DNA of 64,000 bases, taken from positions 3,534,001 through 3,598,000 of the forward strand of contig NZ_CP080627.1 in assembly GCF_025917315.1 (NCBI RefSeq), given 5' to 3'. Source of the stretch: Halomonas qaidamensis (GTDB taxonomy: Bacteria > Pseudomonadota > Gammaproteobacteria > Pseudomonadales > Halomonadaceae). This document shows, one piece after another, positions 45,143 through 54,153 of the stretch (positions are counted from its first letter, which is position 1; each line of letters opens with the position of its first letter). The notes under the pieces are model-generated. The model was not told the origin of the DNA, did no database searches, and saw only the letters and a program-made list of their open reading frames with translations. The position numbers and the translations under genes are program-made.

Positions 45143-46348
45143 TTAAACAACCACCAGATTATCGCGATGGATCAGCTCGTGAGCCTCCACATAACCCAGA
45201 ATGGCTTCAATCTGGTGGCTCGGCTGGCCCGCCAGCTGACGGGCTTCATCCGCACCGTAGTTGACCAATCCTTTGGCCACGCGTGCGCCCTGCTCATCCA
45301 CGCACAGCACCATATCACCGCGCTTAAAGCTGCCCTGCACGTCACGTACGCCCACCGCCAAAAGGCTAGAGCCTTTGCCACGCAGCACATTCACCGCCCC
45401 GGCATCCAGCACCAAGGTGCCACGCACCTGCAACTGACCTGCTAGCCAGCGCTTACGAGCAGCAATGGGCGCTTGGTCTGGGCGCAACAGGGTGCCCAAC
45501 GCTTCACCTGCCATGATGCGGGAAATAACCTCCGGCTGACGGCCACTCGCGATCACCGTAACCGCGCCAGAGCGGGCAGCCAGCTGTGCAGCACGGATTT
45601 TGGTGCTCATGCCACCGCGCCCCAAAGCACCGCCACTGCCTGCCACAGCGGCTAAGCGCGGGTCGTCGGCACGGCCTTCAGCAATCATCTGAGCATTGGG
45701 ATCGTGACGAGGGTCAGCGTCAAACAGCCCTTCCTGATCGGTGAGCAGCAGCAGCGCATCGGCTTCTAACAGGTTAGCCACCAGTGCGCCAAGCGTATCG
45801 TTATCGCCAAAGCGAATCTCGTCGGTGACCACGGTATCGTTTTCGTTAATCACCGGCACCACGCGCATCTCAACCAAGGTACGCAGCGCCGACAATGCGT
45901 TGAGATAGCGCTTTCGGTTAGAAAGGTCATCGTGAGTAAGCAGAATCTGAGCCGTTAACATACCGTGGCGAGCAAAATGCTGCTCATAGCACTGGGTAAG
46001 GCCGTTCTGGCCTACCGCCGCGGCCGCCTGAAGCTCATGAACGGCACTAGGGCGCGCCTGCCATCCTAGGCGCACCATGCCCGCGGCTACTGCGCCAGAA
46101 GAGACCAGCACGACCTCTTTGCCCTGCTGATGCAGCGTGGCAATCTGGTCAACCCAGCCGCCAATGGCCGCCTCATCCAAACCACGACCATCGTTGGTGA
46201 GCAGCGCGCTACCAATTTTCACCACCACCCGACGGGCTCCGCTTAACGCCTCACGGCCGGGCAACTGCTCATTGCTTTCCACGTCGCGACTCTCCCAAGC
46301 CATCCCGCTCACGCGATTAAATCCGTCAACCTTGCTGACGCTCCCCAT
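45143..46348 (-). CDS. proB: Glutamate 5-kinase ProB
   Basis: ProB makes glutamyl-5-phosphate, the first step of proline synthesis; proline is also a compatible solute in halophiles. The protein has an amino-acid kinase domain ([13 protein letters not shown] near 42-54, [19 protein letters not shown]) and a C-terminal PUA domain from about residue 310. An N-terminal extension of about 35 residues precedes the kinase domain; the start may be at 46348 or at the ATG at 46303, and neither has a clear ribosome binding site. It follows obg by 16 bp on the same strand. Confidence 0.93.
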   Translation of the reverse strand: MGSVSKVDGFNRVSGMAWESRDVESNEQLPGREALSGARRVVVKIGSALLTNDGRGLDEAAIGGWVDQIATLHQQGKEVVLVSSGAVAAGMVRLGWQARPSAVHELQAAAAVGQNGLTQCYEQHFARHGMLTAQILLTHDDLSNRKRYLNALSALRTLVEMRVVPVINENDTVVTDEIRFGDNDTLGALVANLLEADALLLLTDQEGLFDADPRHDPNAQMIAEGRADDPRLAAVAGSGGALGRGGMSTKIRAAQLAARSGAVTVIASGRQPEVISRIMAGEALGTLLRPDQAPIAARKRWLAGQLQVRGTLVLDAGAVNVLRGKGSSLLAVGVRDVQGSFKRGDMVLCVDEQGARVAKGLVNYGADEARQLAGQPSHQIEAILGYVEAHELIHRDNLVVV

Positions 46349-46364
46349 TCGGCCGACGGATCGG

Positions 46365-47585
<1,221 letters not shown>

Positions 47586-47634
47586 CTAACTGCAATATCT
47601 CACCCGTTAGTAACGGGCAAAAGGGATCGAAAAG

Positions 47635-47662
47635 ACAAAAAAGCCCCGCCATGGCGGGGCTT
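47635..47662 (-). terminator. Terminator of rplU-rpmA
   Basis: A 10-bp stem (AAGCCCCGCC / GGCGGGGCTT) followed on the minus strand by a T run lies 38 bp after the rpmA stop. The stem is nearly symmetric with A and T runs on both sides. Confidence 0.85.
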
Positions 47663-47699
47663 TTATTTCGTCATCTTCGTCCTGCGCAACAAGTGTTGC

Positions 47700-47957
47700 T
47701 TAGGCAGAAACGATGCTAACGAATTTACGGTTGTTCGGACCTTTGGTCTCGAACTTCACGAAGCCGTCGTTCAAAGCGAACAGCGTGTGATCACGGCCTA
47801 AGCCAACGCCAGTGCCAGCATGAAAACGTGTGCCACGCTGACGAACGATGATGTTACCCGCAGTTGCCGCTTGGCCACCAAAGAGTTTCACACCTAAGCG
47901 TTTGGACTCGGAATCGCGACCGTTACGCGTGGAGCCGGCTGCCTTTTTATGTGCCAT
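47700..47957 (-). CDS. rpmA: 50S ribosomal protein L27
   Basis: L27 sits at the peptidyl transferase centre of the large ribosomal subunit. The 85-residue protein has the normal [17 protein letters not shown]-terminus and the [13 protein letters not shown] block. It follows rplU by 30 bp and has an AGGAGG-type site. The pair is a conserved ribosomal operon placed next to obg. Confidence 0.97.
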   Translation of the reverse strand: MAHKKAAGSTRNGRDSESKRLGVKLFGGQAATAGNIIVRQRGTRFHAGTGVGLGRDHTLFALNDGFVKFETKGPNNRKFVSIVSA

Positions 47958-47987
47958 TGCAAAATCCTCCTAAAGGAAATCAGCTGC

Positions 47988-48299
47988 TTACGCAGAAATT
48001 CCAGTAATTTTGACTTCAGTGAACCACTGACGGTGGCCCTGACGCTTCATATGGTGCTTCCGGCGACGGAACTTGATGATCGTTACTTTATCGCCACGGC
48101 CGTGGGAAACGATTTCAGCAGACACTTTAGCGCCGCTTACTAAAGGCGCGCCAACGTTGACGTCATCGCCGTCTGCAACCAGCAGCACTTCATCAAACTC
48201 AATCGTTTCGCCGGTAGCGACTTCGATTTTTTCGAGCTTGAGGGTTTGACCTTCTTGAACGCGGTACTGTTTGCCACCGCTTTTAATAACTGCGTACAT
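47988..48299 (-). CDS. rplU: 50S ribosomal protein L21
   Basis: L21 binds 23S rRNA in the large ribosomal subunit. The protein has the usual 103 residues, the N-terminal [14 protein letters not shown] and the C-terminal [15 protein letters not shown] typical of L21. It is the first gene of rplU-rpmA. The divergent gene ispB begins 285 bp away, as in many gammaproteobacteria. Confidence 0.97.
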   Translation of the reverse strand: MYAVIKSGGKQYRVQEGQTLKLEKIEVATGETIEFDEVLLVADGDDVNVGAPLVSGAKVSAEIVSHGRGDKVTIIKFRRRKHHMKRQGHRQWFTEVKITGISA

Positions 48300-48583
48300 G
48301 TCGCTCTCCGGACTTGTCGTTAATGCCGGTTACGCCCCGCGTAACCAACGCTCATCGCCTTCCGCTCTTATCGACCTGCTGCGAGTGGCGCCCCTTTTGG
48401 CAGCCATCTGACAGGGAGCATGATGAGTGGGTCGCGAATTATAGCGACTATCACTGCTTACCACAAGACTATAGGGCATTGTCAATCATACACCGCGCCA
48501 CGAACGCCTATCGCTACCTTGACGCCTCACAGGCAGCCCCATAGCATGGCCCCAACTACCCCACCCCGCGATGAACGGAACCC

Positions 48584-49588
48584 ATGACAGCCAACGTCTC
48601 TCAAACCCCGCCTGCCAGCCCAACGCCTTCACCGCTGCACGCCGTGGTGGCCGATGACTTTGACGCCGTAAACCGCACCATTGTTGCGCAGTTGAATTCC
48701 AAGGTGCCGCTGGTAGAAACCATCGGCCAATATATTATTGAAAGCGGCGGCAAGCGCCTGCGTCCTTTGCTCGTGCTGCTAGCGGCCCGATCACTGGGCT
48801 ATCAGGGCGACAAACACATCACCCTCGCCACGCTGATCGAATTTATGCACACCTCGACGTTGCTGCACGACGACGTGGTCGATGAGTCGCACATGCGGCG
48901 TGGCAAAAAAACCGCCAACGATGCCTGGGGTAACGCACCATCCGTACTGGTGGGTGACTTCCTCTATTCGCGCTCATTCCAAATGATGGTGGACGTAGGA
49001 TCAATGCGCATTATGGCAATTCTGTCCGGCGCAACCTGCGTGATTGCCGAAGGCGAAGTACTGCAGCTCACCAATATCGGTAACCCGAGCATTTCTGAAG
49101 CGGATTACTTTGAAACCATTCAAGGTAAAACAGCGATGCTGTTTGAAGCCGCCTCCCACAGCGGTGCCGTGCTGGCCGATGCCACCCCTGAGCAAGAGCG
49201 CGCCCTGCAGTATTACGGCCGCTATTTAGGCCTCGCCTTCCAGCTCATCGATGACCTGCTGGACTACCAAGGCGATGCCGAGGCCATGGGCAAAAATGTC
49301 GGCGACGACCTGGCAGAGGGCAAACCGACACTACCACTGATACATGCCATGGAACGCGGCACGCCTGAACAAGCCAAGTTAATCCGCCAAGTGATTCGCA
49401 AAGGCGGGCTGGAACAGCTCGACGAAGTGCTTGAGATCATCAACGCCACCGGCGCGCTGGAGTACACCCGCGCACGCGCCGTTGAGATGGCCGATAAAGC
49501 CCTGGCCGAACTGGATGCCCTACCGCCCAGCCCCTACCGCGATAGCATGGCGAATATCGCCCGGTTAGCGGTTGATCGCAAAGCATAA
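48584..49588 (+). CDS. ispB: Octaprenyl diphosphate synthase IspB
   Basis: IspB makes the long isoprenoid side chain of ubiquinone. The 334-residue protein has both Asp-rich motifs: LLHDDVVDE near residue 98 (DDxxD type) and LIDDLLDYQGD near 218. GGKRLRPLLVLLAAR near 54-68 is the other conserved region. The N-terminal 20 residues are Pro/Thr-rich. It is divergent from rplU. Confidence 0.95.
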   Translation: MTANVSQTPPASPTPSPLHAVVADDFDAVNRTIVAQLNSKVPLVETIGQYIIESGGKRLRPLLVLLAARSLGYQGDKHITLATLIEFMHTSTLLHDDVVDESHMRRGKKTANDAWGNAPSVLVGDFLYSRSFQMMVDVGSMRIMAILSGATCVIAEGEVLQLTNIGNPSISEADYFETIQGKTAMLFEAASHSGAVLADATPEQERALQYYGRYLGLAFQLIDDLLDYQGDAEAMGKNVGDDLAEGKPTLPLIHAMERGTPEQAKLIRQVIRKGGLEQLDEVLEIINATGALEYTRARAVEMADKALAELDALPPSPYRDSMANIARLAVDRKA

Positions 49589-49714
49589 AGTCAGTACTAC
49601 AAAGCAATGCAGCGCGTAAAAAGGGACTTGAAAAAAACCCTTCGCCTGCGTATGATTCGCTCCGTTGTTAAGCACTGCTCGGCTCGTTTTTAACGGCACT
49701 GTTTCAACAACCTT

Positions 49715-49791
49715 CGGAATATAGCTCAGCTTGGTAGAGCGCTGCCTTCGGGAGGCAGAGGTCGTAGGTTCGAATCCTGCTATTCCGACCA
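49715..49791 (+). tRNA. tRNA-Pro (anticodon CGG)
   Basis: The 77-base sequence folds into a cloverleaf: acceptor stem CGGAATA / TATTCCG, D arm TAGCTCAGCTTGGTAGAG, anticodon stem CTGCC / GGCAG with loop TTCGGGA, and T arm GTAGGTTCGAATCCTGC. The encoded end is ACCA. The anticodon CGG reads the proline codon CCG. Confidence 0.95.
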
Positions 49792-49802
49792 AGAACACTA
49801 TC

Positions 49803-49842
49803 AAAAACGGCCACTTAGCTAATACAGCTAGTGGCCGTTTTT
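49803..49842 (+). terminator. Terminator after tRNA-Pro
   Basis: A 12-bp stem (AAAAACGGCCAC / GTGGCCGTTTTT) with an inner short stem lies 12 bp after the tRNA and ends in T residues. Confidence 0.85.
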
Positions 49843-50011
49843 GGTTGTGCTTTTTCTAGTTGACACGCCTAAGTGACAAATAGGCTCCAAACGGCCAAAC
49901 ACGCGTGATTTTCTTGACCGCCACCAGCTTAGCCTCGTTTTTAAGTATTGCTATTTGCAATTGATAAAGAGACTCGTTTAAATAGCGCACTTACTGCCAG
50001 GTTTGGATCCT

Positions 50012-50902
50012 ATGTGCCTTTTTCCCCTACGACATACCCTACACAGCGCTGTACTTGTTGTGGGCTTACTGTTATCGGCTGTTAGCCATGCTCAGTGGGC
50101 AACCGTTGACTGGACCATTGCAGAAACATTACTGGCAATAGATGCCCCTGTCAGCAGCGTTGCCCAGCACAGCGATTACCACACCTGGGTCAGCGAGCCT
50201 CGGATACCCAGTAGCGCCACTGACATGGGGTTACGTTCCCAGCCTAACCTGGAACTACTAGCACAAGCGCCTCCGAAACAGATACTGATATCTCCTATGT
50301 TTGCCGGATTAAGACCCCGACTAGAGCGAATTGCGCCTGTCAGCACCTTTTCGCTCTATTCGCCGGAGACCGATACGTGGCAGGAGATGCAAACACTGAC
50401 GCGCCAGCTGGGTGAACTAACCGACCGTGACGCCCAGGCAGAAAGGCTGATCAACAACACTCGGGCTCTAATGACTGAATTGCGAGGCCAGCTTCCCGAG
50501 AGCGCACCATTACTCCTAGTGCAGTTTATGGATGCCCGCCATGTCCGAGTGTTTGGGGAAAGCAGCCTCTACAACGCCGTCCTAGAGCAACTAGCACTGC
50601 CTAACGCCTGGGATCAGCCGACCAACGCCTGGGGCTTTTCGTTAGTCGGGATTGAAGCCCTAGCCCGCTACCCAGAGGCAACGCTTGCCATCATCGAACC
50701 GCTTCCTGAAGGCGTTGCGTCACAGCTCGAAAGCAGCGGTTTATGGCAGCATTTACCCAGTGTAAAGAACGCCCAGCTATTGCACCTACCGCCGGTCTGG
50801 AGCTTTGGAGCACTCCCTTCTGCCCAGCGCTTTGCTCGGGAACTGTCCGCTGCCCTTGTGACACGTGACACAACTCAAATAACTGATTTAATTGTTAACT
50901 AA
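50012..50902 (+). CDS. Periplasmic iron-siderophore/cobalamin-type binding protein
   Basis: The 296-residue protein has a signal peptide (about 1-28) and the helical-backbone fold of FhuD/BtuF-type binding proteins, with APVSSVAQHSDY, a PNLELLAQAPPKQILIS segment and a C-terminal NAWGFSLVGIEALARYP. It looks most like FhuD. Start is the ATG at 50012 (a TTG three codons upstream is possible). Permease and ATPase genes would normally follow, but the next gene is the interrupted comM, so the protein stands alone or works with a transporter encoded elsewhere. Confidence 0.82.
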   Translation: MCLFPLRHTLHSAVLVVGLLLSAVSHAQWATVDWTIAETLLAIDAPVSSVAQHSDYHTWVSEPRIPSSATDMGLRSQPNLELLAQAPPKQILISPMFAGLRPRLERIAPVSTFSLYSPETDTWQEMQTLTRQLGELTDRDAQAERLINNTRALMTELRGQLPESAPLLLVQFMDARHVRVFGESSLYNAVLEQLALPNAWDQPTNAWGFSLVGIEALARYPEATLAIIEPLPEGVASQLESSGLWQHLPSVKNAQLLHLPPVWSFGALPSAQRFARELSAALVTRDTTQITDLIVN

Positions 50903-50988
50903 GGTTGTCTTTCAGGGTGCACGCTATTTTTAAACGTTCCAGTTAACGTAGGGTTACGTCAGGAATTTAAAACTAGCGAGGGAGCGCC

Positions 50989-51837
50989 ATGACACTAGCC
51001 ATTGTGGCCACACGCGCCGGCGTGGGGCTGGAAGCACCCGCCGTGCATGTTGAGGTCCATTTAGCTAATGGGTTGCCTGGGCTAACACTGGTGGGTCTGC
51101 CAGAAACCGCCGTCAAAGAGAGCCGCGAGCGGGTGCGCAGCGCGCTCATCAATGCTGGGTTTGATTTCCCCAACACCAAACGTATTACCCTCAACCTTGC
51201 ACCCGCCGATCTGCCCAAAGAGGGCGGTCGTTTTGATTTACCGATAGCGCTCGGCATTCTGGCCGCCTCCGGCCAAATCCCAGTGGATGCGCTAGAAGGC
51301 ATGGAGTGCGCTGGTGAACTGGCGCTGGATGGCAAACTACGCGCCGTGCCTGGCGTACTGCCTTTTGCACTTGCCACACGGCGCGCCAATAAAGTACTGA
51401 TTATTCCCCGCGCTTGCGCTGATGAAGCTGCTCTAGCGGGTGATTTGCCCGTTCTACCAGCCGACACCCTTTGGCAGGTCGTTGCTCATTTGCTAGGGCA
51501 AGAGAAAATCCCGCCCCACCAACTGTCTGCCTCAGTGAGATCCACCGCTCCCATGGCCGACTTAGCCGACGTGCGCGGCCAGCACCAAGCGCGCCGCGCG
51601 TTGGAAGTAGCGGCCGCTGGTGGCCATAATTTGCTGTTAGCAGGGCCACCGGGCACCGGTAAGACCATGCTCGCTAGTCGCTTACCGGGCATTCTGCCAC
51701 CGCTTTCCGAAGACGATGCGTTGCAGGTGGCTGCCGTGCGTTCGGTATGCGGGCTGCCCCTGGAAGCAGACTGGGGCCAGCGGCCATTTCGCCAACCCCA
51801 CCACAGCGCCAGCGCCGCCGCGTTAGTGGGAGGAGGC
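50989..51837 (+). pseudogene. comM: comM/yifB (Mg-chelatase-like AAA ATPase), 5' part, interrupted
   Basis: ComM is a DNA helicase that helps branch migration in natural transformation; the family is about 500 residues. Here 283 codons are intact: the N-terminal ribosomal-S5-like domain (LPGLTLVGLPETAVKESRERV), Walker A AGPPGTGKT near residue 219 and FRQPHHSASAAALVGGG at the break. After that the frame continues only four codons, within inserted DNA, to a stop at 51850-51852. The remainder of the AAA domain is missing from the window, so the product should be inactive. The insertion is at the same protein position as the AbaR islands of Acinetobacter. Confidence 0.92.
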
Positions 51838-51890
51838 TGTCATTTACAGTAATTGTTGCGACAATTTAATAATAGCTGCGACATAATCTA
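51838..51890 (+). mobile_element. Left end of a Tn7/Tn402-superfamily-like element
   Basis: The junction begins TGTCATTTACAG, like the TGTCRTTTTCAG start of Tn402/Tn5053 ends. Two repeats with core TGCGACA follow at 51857 and 51877, 20 bp apart, as expected for transposase binding sites; the first lies in a palindrome AATTGTTGCGACAATT. The comM reading frame is cut exactly at this point. A 5-bp duplication (GAGGC, 51833-51837) is expected at the far end, outside the window. Transposase genes are not in the window. Confidence 0.75.
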
Positions 51891-52162
51891 AACAAGTAAT
51901 ACCCTTTAGCACTGAATTGGTAATCGCACTATCAAAGCTGCGGTAACGTCGAAGTCGCGACGGCAAGAAGAGAACAGTAAAACATCAGATAGTAAGTGCC
52001 CGTGTCACTCGAAAACGTAGCAGCCTCTCGACCCTAAAAAAGGAGGTGCAAGGCCCGCGCCTGCAAGGAATCCTAAAGCCGTATCATTTCGAACAAGAGT
52101 GCCCGGTTTGAAAAACCGGGCACTCTCATCAAAGACGTGGCATTCAAGTCGGGATTTAAACG
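51891..52162. other. Noncoding left border region of the island with hairpins
   Basis: This gap of about 270 bp holds no supported gene. It contains an imperfect inverted repeat at about 52041-52080 and a perfect 14-bp stem with a 3-base loop at 52096-52126 (arm AGAGTGCCCGGTTT). There is no long T run after the hairpin, so it is not a standard terminator on either strand. A small RNA or element-specific structure is possible. Confidence 0.4.
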
Positions 52163-52384
52163 TTAATCATCTTCAACAAAGAGCTGGCCTGTTCCTGAGC
52201 AATGATGGCAAATATCTAAGGAAACCTCACCCTCACCATAACAAGTATGGCACTGTGCAAAAGGTTTATCCTCTTCAGGGTCGTAGCCAGTCCCAAAACA
52301 GTTTGGGCACTCAATGTCCACATCAGTGCCCTGACCACTGCATTCTCGACAAATAATCATTGAGTTATCGTAATTTAGGCTCAT
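52163..52384 (-). CDS. DnaJ-type zinc-finger protein (four CxxCxGxG)
   Basis: The 73-residue protein is essentially only the cysteine-rich zinc-binding region of DnaJ: four CxxCxGxG-type repeats at Cys12/15, 26/29, 45/48 and 59/62, which would bind two zinc ions. There is no J domain or substrate-binding domain. The ATG at 52384 has an AGGAGG site and overlaps the stop of the upstream gene by 4 bp, so it is translated with that gene. Similar stand-alone modules may bind proteins or nucleic acid; function here is unknown. Confidence 0.8.
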   Translation of the reverse strand: MSLNYDNSMIICRECSGQGTDVDIECPNCFGTGYDPEEDKPFAQCHTCYGEGEVSLDICHHCSGTGQLFVEDD

Positions 52385-53283
52385 GACGCATCCTCCTGCG
52401 GCACAAACCAATCACGATTAAGGTGAAAATCATCATTTTTATCGGACATAAATTTAGAGGACAAAATATACCGACCTGTAACGCAGCCTTCGTATAGGTT
52501 GAGCTCGACTCCTTCGTCGTTTACATCTAAGAAGTAGGAGGATTCGTCCCCTGCAACACGACACTTTATAAAGCATTCAATCGTGAACACCGACTCTCGC
52601 TTCAAAAGATCCCACTTCTGACGCATCTCATTGACAACTGGCAACATGTACACTTGGTTTTCATACTTCTTTTCCATGTCGCCCATATACCGGCTGGAAG
52701 CACAGATTGAGGCATATGATTGATATCCTAATCCCTGCGCCTCAACATCTAAAAGATTGAGAAACGATTTGAGTTCCTGAAAATTGGAAAATCCATGATG
52801 CTGCGAAAAATGATTAAGTCGTCCCGCTTTTCCAAGCGTAAAATACTTGCGGTCAGCCTCAAATGCTAAAGCAGCTTCTGCTAATTCAGTCCCATCAAGT
52901 CCAAATAACTTGAACTGCTCCAGCGTGAAAGGTTCATCCTCAATTTTGAGAACAAGACGACTGCCAGCAAAGAGTCTACTCTGTTGATCGGCATTGAACT
53001 TCGTGACATAAGCTCTGAACGCCTCAATTCGCGAAGCAACGGTTTTGGAATAAGGAGCATTATCGTTTACACGCTCCTTAATAAGCCGTTCATTGAACGG
53101 ATAGATCACAAATCCATGCAATGCAGAGAAGCACACATGTCGAGGATTGTGAGCATCGAAGCAAGAAGGATGTATCAACTGAGATGATGTGAGCTCAAGG
53201 AGACACTGAATAGGGGGAATGGTGCTGTAATTGGTATAGAACTCATCGTAACCGTAAGCGAGACTATCATTAGTTAAAGACAT
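52381..53283 (-). CDS. Unknown 300-residue island protein, operon with the zinc-finger protein
   Basis: I do not recognise this protein. It is 300 residues from the ATG at 53283 (GGAG site; longer frames lack one). It is soluble-looking and mixed alpha/beta, with no transmembrane helix or known catalytic motif. Aromatic-rich N-terminus (YDEFYTNYSTIPPIQ) and a C-terminal beta-rich part around FTIECFIKCRVAGDESSYF stand out. Its last codon overlaps the zinc-finger gene, which suggests a two-protein unit. It is close to the island end, a usual place for cargo such as defence genes, but that is inference. Confidence 0.65.
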   Translation of the reverse strand: MSLTNDSLAYGYDEFYTNYSTIPPIQCLLELTSSQLIHPSCFDAHNPRHVCFSALHGFVIYPFNERLIKERVNDNAPYSKTVASRIEAFRAYVTKFNADQQSRLFAGSRLVLKIEDEPFTLEQFKLFGLDGTELAEAALAFEADRKYFTLGKAGRLNHFSQHHGFSNFQELKSFLNLLDVEAQGLGYQSYASICASSRYMGDMEKKYENQVYMLPVVNEMRQKWDLLKRESVFTIECFIKCRVAGDESSYFLDVNDEGVELNLYEGCVTGRYILSSKFMSDKNDDFHLNRDWFVPQEDAS

Positions 53284-53352
53284 TTCTTTCTCCATACGAA
53301 AACAGCGCTCCCAGGGTGGGAACGACACAGTTTTAGCTGGAGCAAGTGTCCT

Positions 53353-53790
53353 TTGCAGCACCGATTGCTAAGAGTCTTTTTCAGCACCGATTGCTGGGAT
53401 GGCGTGCTATTTATCCGCCTTAACTCGAAGCCTACCACACCGCTTTTAAATATCAAATCCTGTTTACATCTAAGGTTGTACTCGTCTTTGGGCTGTACTG
53501 CAATATGTAGAAACCGCCTTCTGGTGATCCGTCTAAGCGGTGTGCGCAAGAGCTGGATGACCCGAGATACTAATGAAGCGCTTGGGGCAATCGGCAATGA
53601 TCCCCTACGCTTTCGATATCTGATTTTCTACAACACGGCCAAGAGCGTCGATGGTCAACAGGCAAATATTAGTGCTGCTGGCGTGATGGCTCGCTACTGA
53701 AGTACCAATTGCTCAGACGCTGCCGATGATATAAGAGCTGTGTTGCGGCGCTTTAATGATGAATTTGGTGCACTGATGCCAGAACCTTGA
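53353..53790 (+). pseudogene. Decayed plus-strand gene remnant
   Basis: A plus-strand frame runs from 53353 to a TGA near 53700 and continues in the same frame after it, through DDIRAVLRRFNDEFGALMPEP, to a stop at about 53790. A strong terminator follows 40 bp later. This looks like the 3' end of a former gene with an internal stop. I do not recognise the family. An opposite-strand frame of 107 codons overlaps it, so the coding strand is not certain. Confidence 0.35.
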
Positions 53791-53828
53791 TATGGGAAAC
53801 ACTGCCTTGGGCAACGTGGCCTTACCCA

Positions 53829-53855
53829 GCCCACCACGTGGTGGGCGTTTTTTTT
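53829..53855 (+). terminator. Rho-independent terminator
   Basis: The perfect palindrome GCCCACCACGTGGTGGGC is followed by G and eight T on the plus strand. It follows the decayed gene and would insulate the TnsE-like gene downstream. Confidence 0.85.
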
Positions 53856-54071
53856 GTTTCACCTTTACCAATATGTACCCAAAACCGGCATAGTTTGAGA
53901 CTGACTTCTCTTCTGGGACCTTTATATCTCGCCCGCTGCCATGGATACAGTTTAGCGTTGCCACTAACCAATCCACTCCATCAGCCGCCCTACTACTAGG
54001 TCGCTTTCTGGAATCGTTTGCTGCTCACTAAAGATAACGCTGTAACGGGACGCATCAAAAGATTAATCCCT

Positions 54072-54121
54072 TGTGCTAAACCATTAAGCCATTGCGAATT
54101 TTCAACAATTGCTGCGACAAT
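54072..54121 (+). repeat. Second transposon-end-like motif
   Basis: A TGT at 54072 is followed by TGCGA at 54093 and TGCGACAA at 54113, 20 bp apart, in the same orientation and nearly the same offsets as at the island end at 51838. AATTGCTGCGACAAT matches the end repeats closely. It lies just upstream of the TnsE-like gene. It may be a diverged end of a related element, or regulatory sites for its transposition protein. Confidence 0.5.
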
Positions 54122-54153
54122 GCCTATGTTGAGTTTACATAGAGCGTGAGCTT

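Noticed and set aside
53274..53597. Minus-strand frame of 107 codons, Arg-rich
   Set aside because: It overlaps the upstream end of the 300-residue gene and the decayed plus-strand gene, and lacks a ribosome binding site. I could not identify a family, so I leave it as uncertain background.
53713..53976. Minus-strand frame of 87 codons
   Set aside because: It spans the strong terminator palindrome at 53829-53846, which makes a real gene unlikely.
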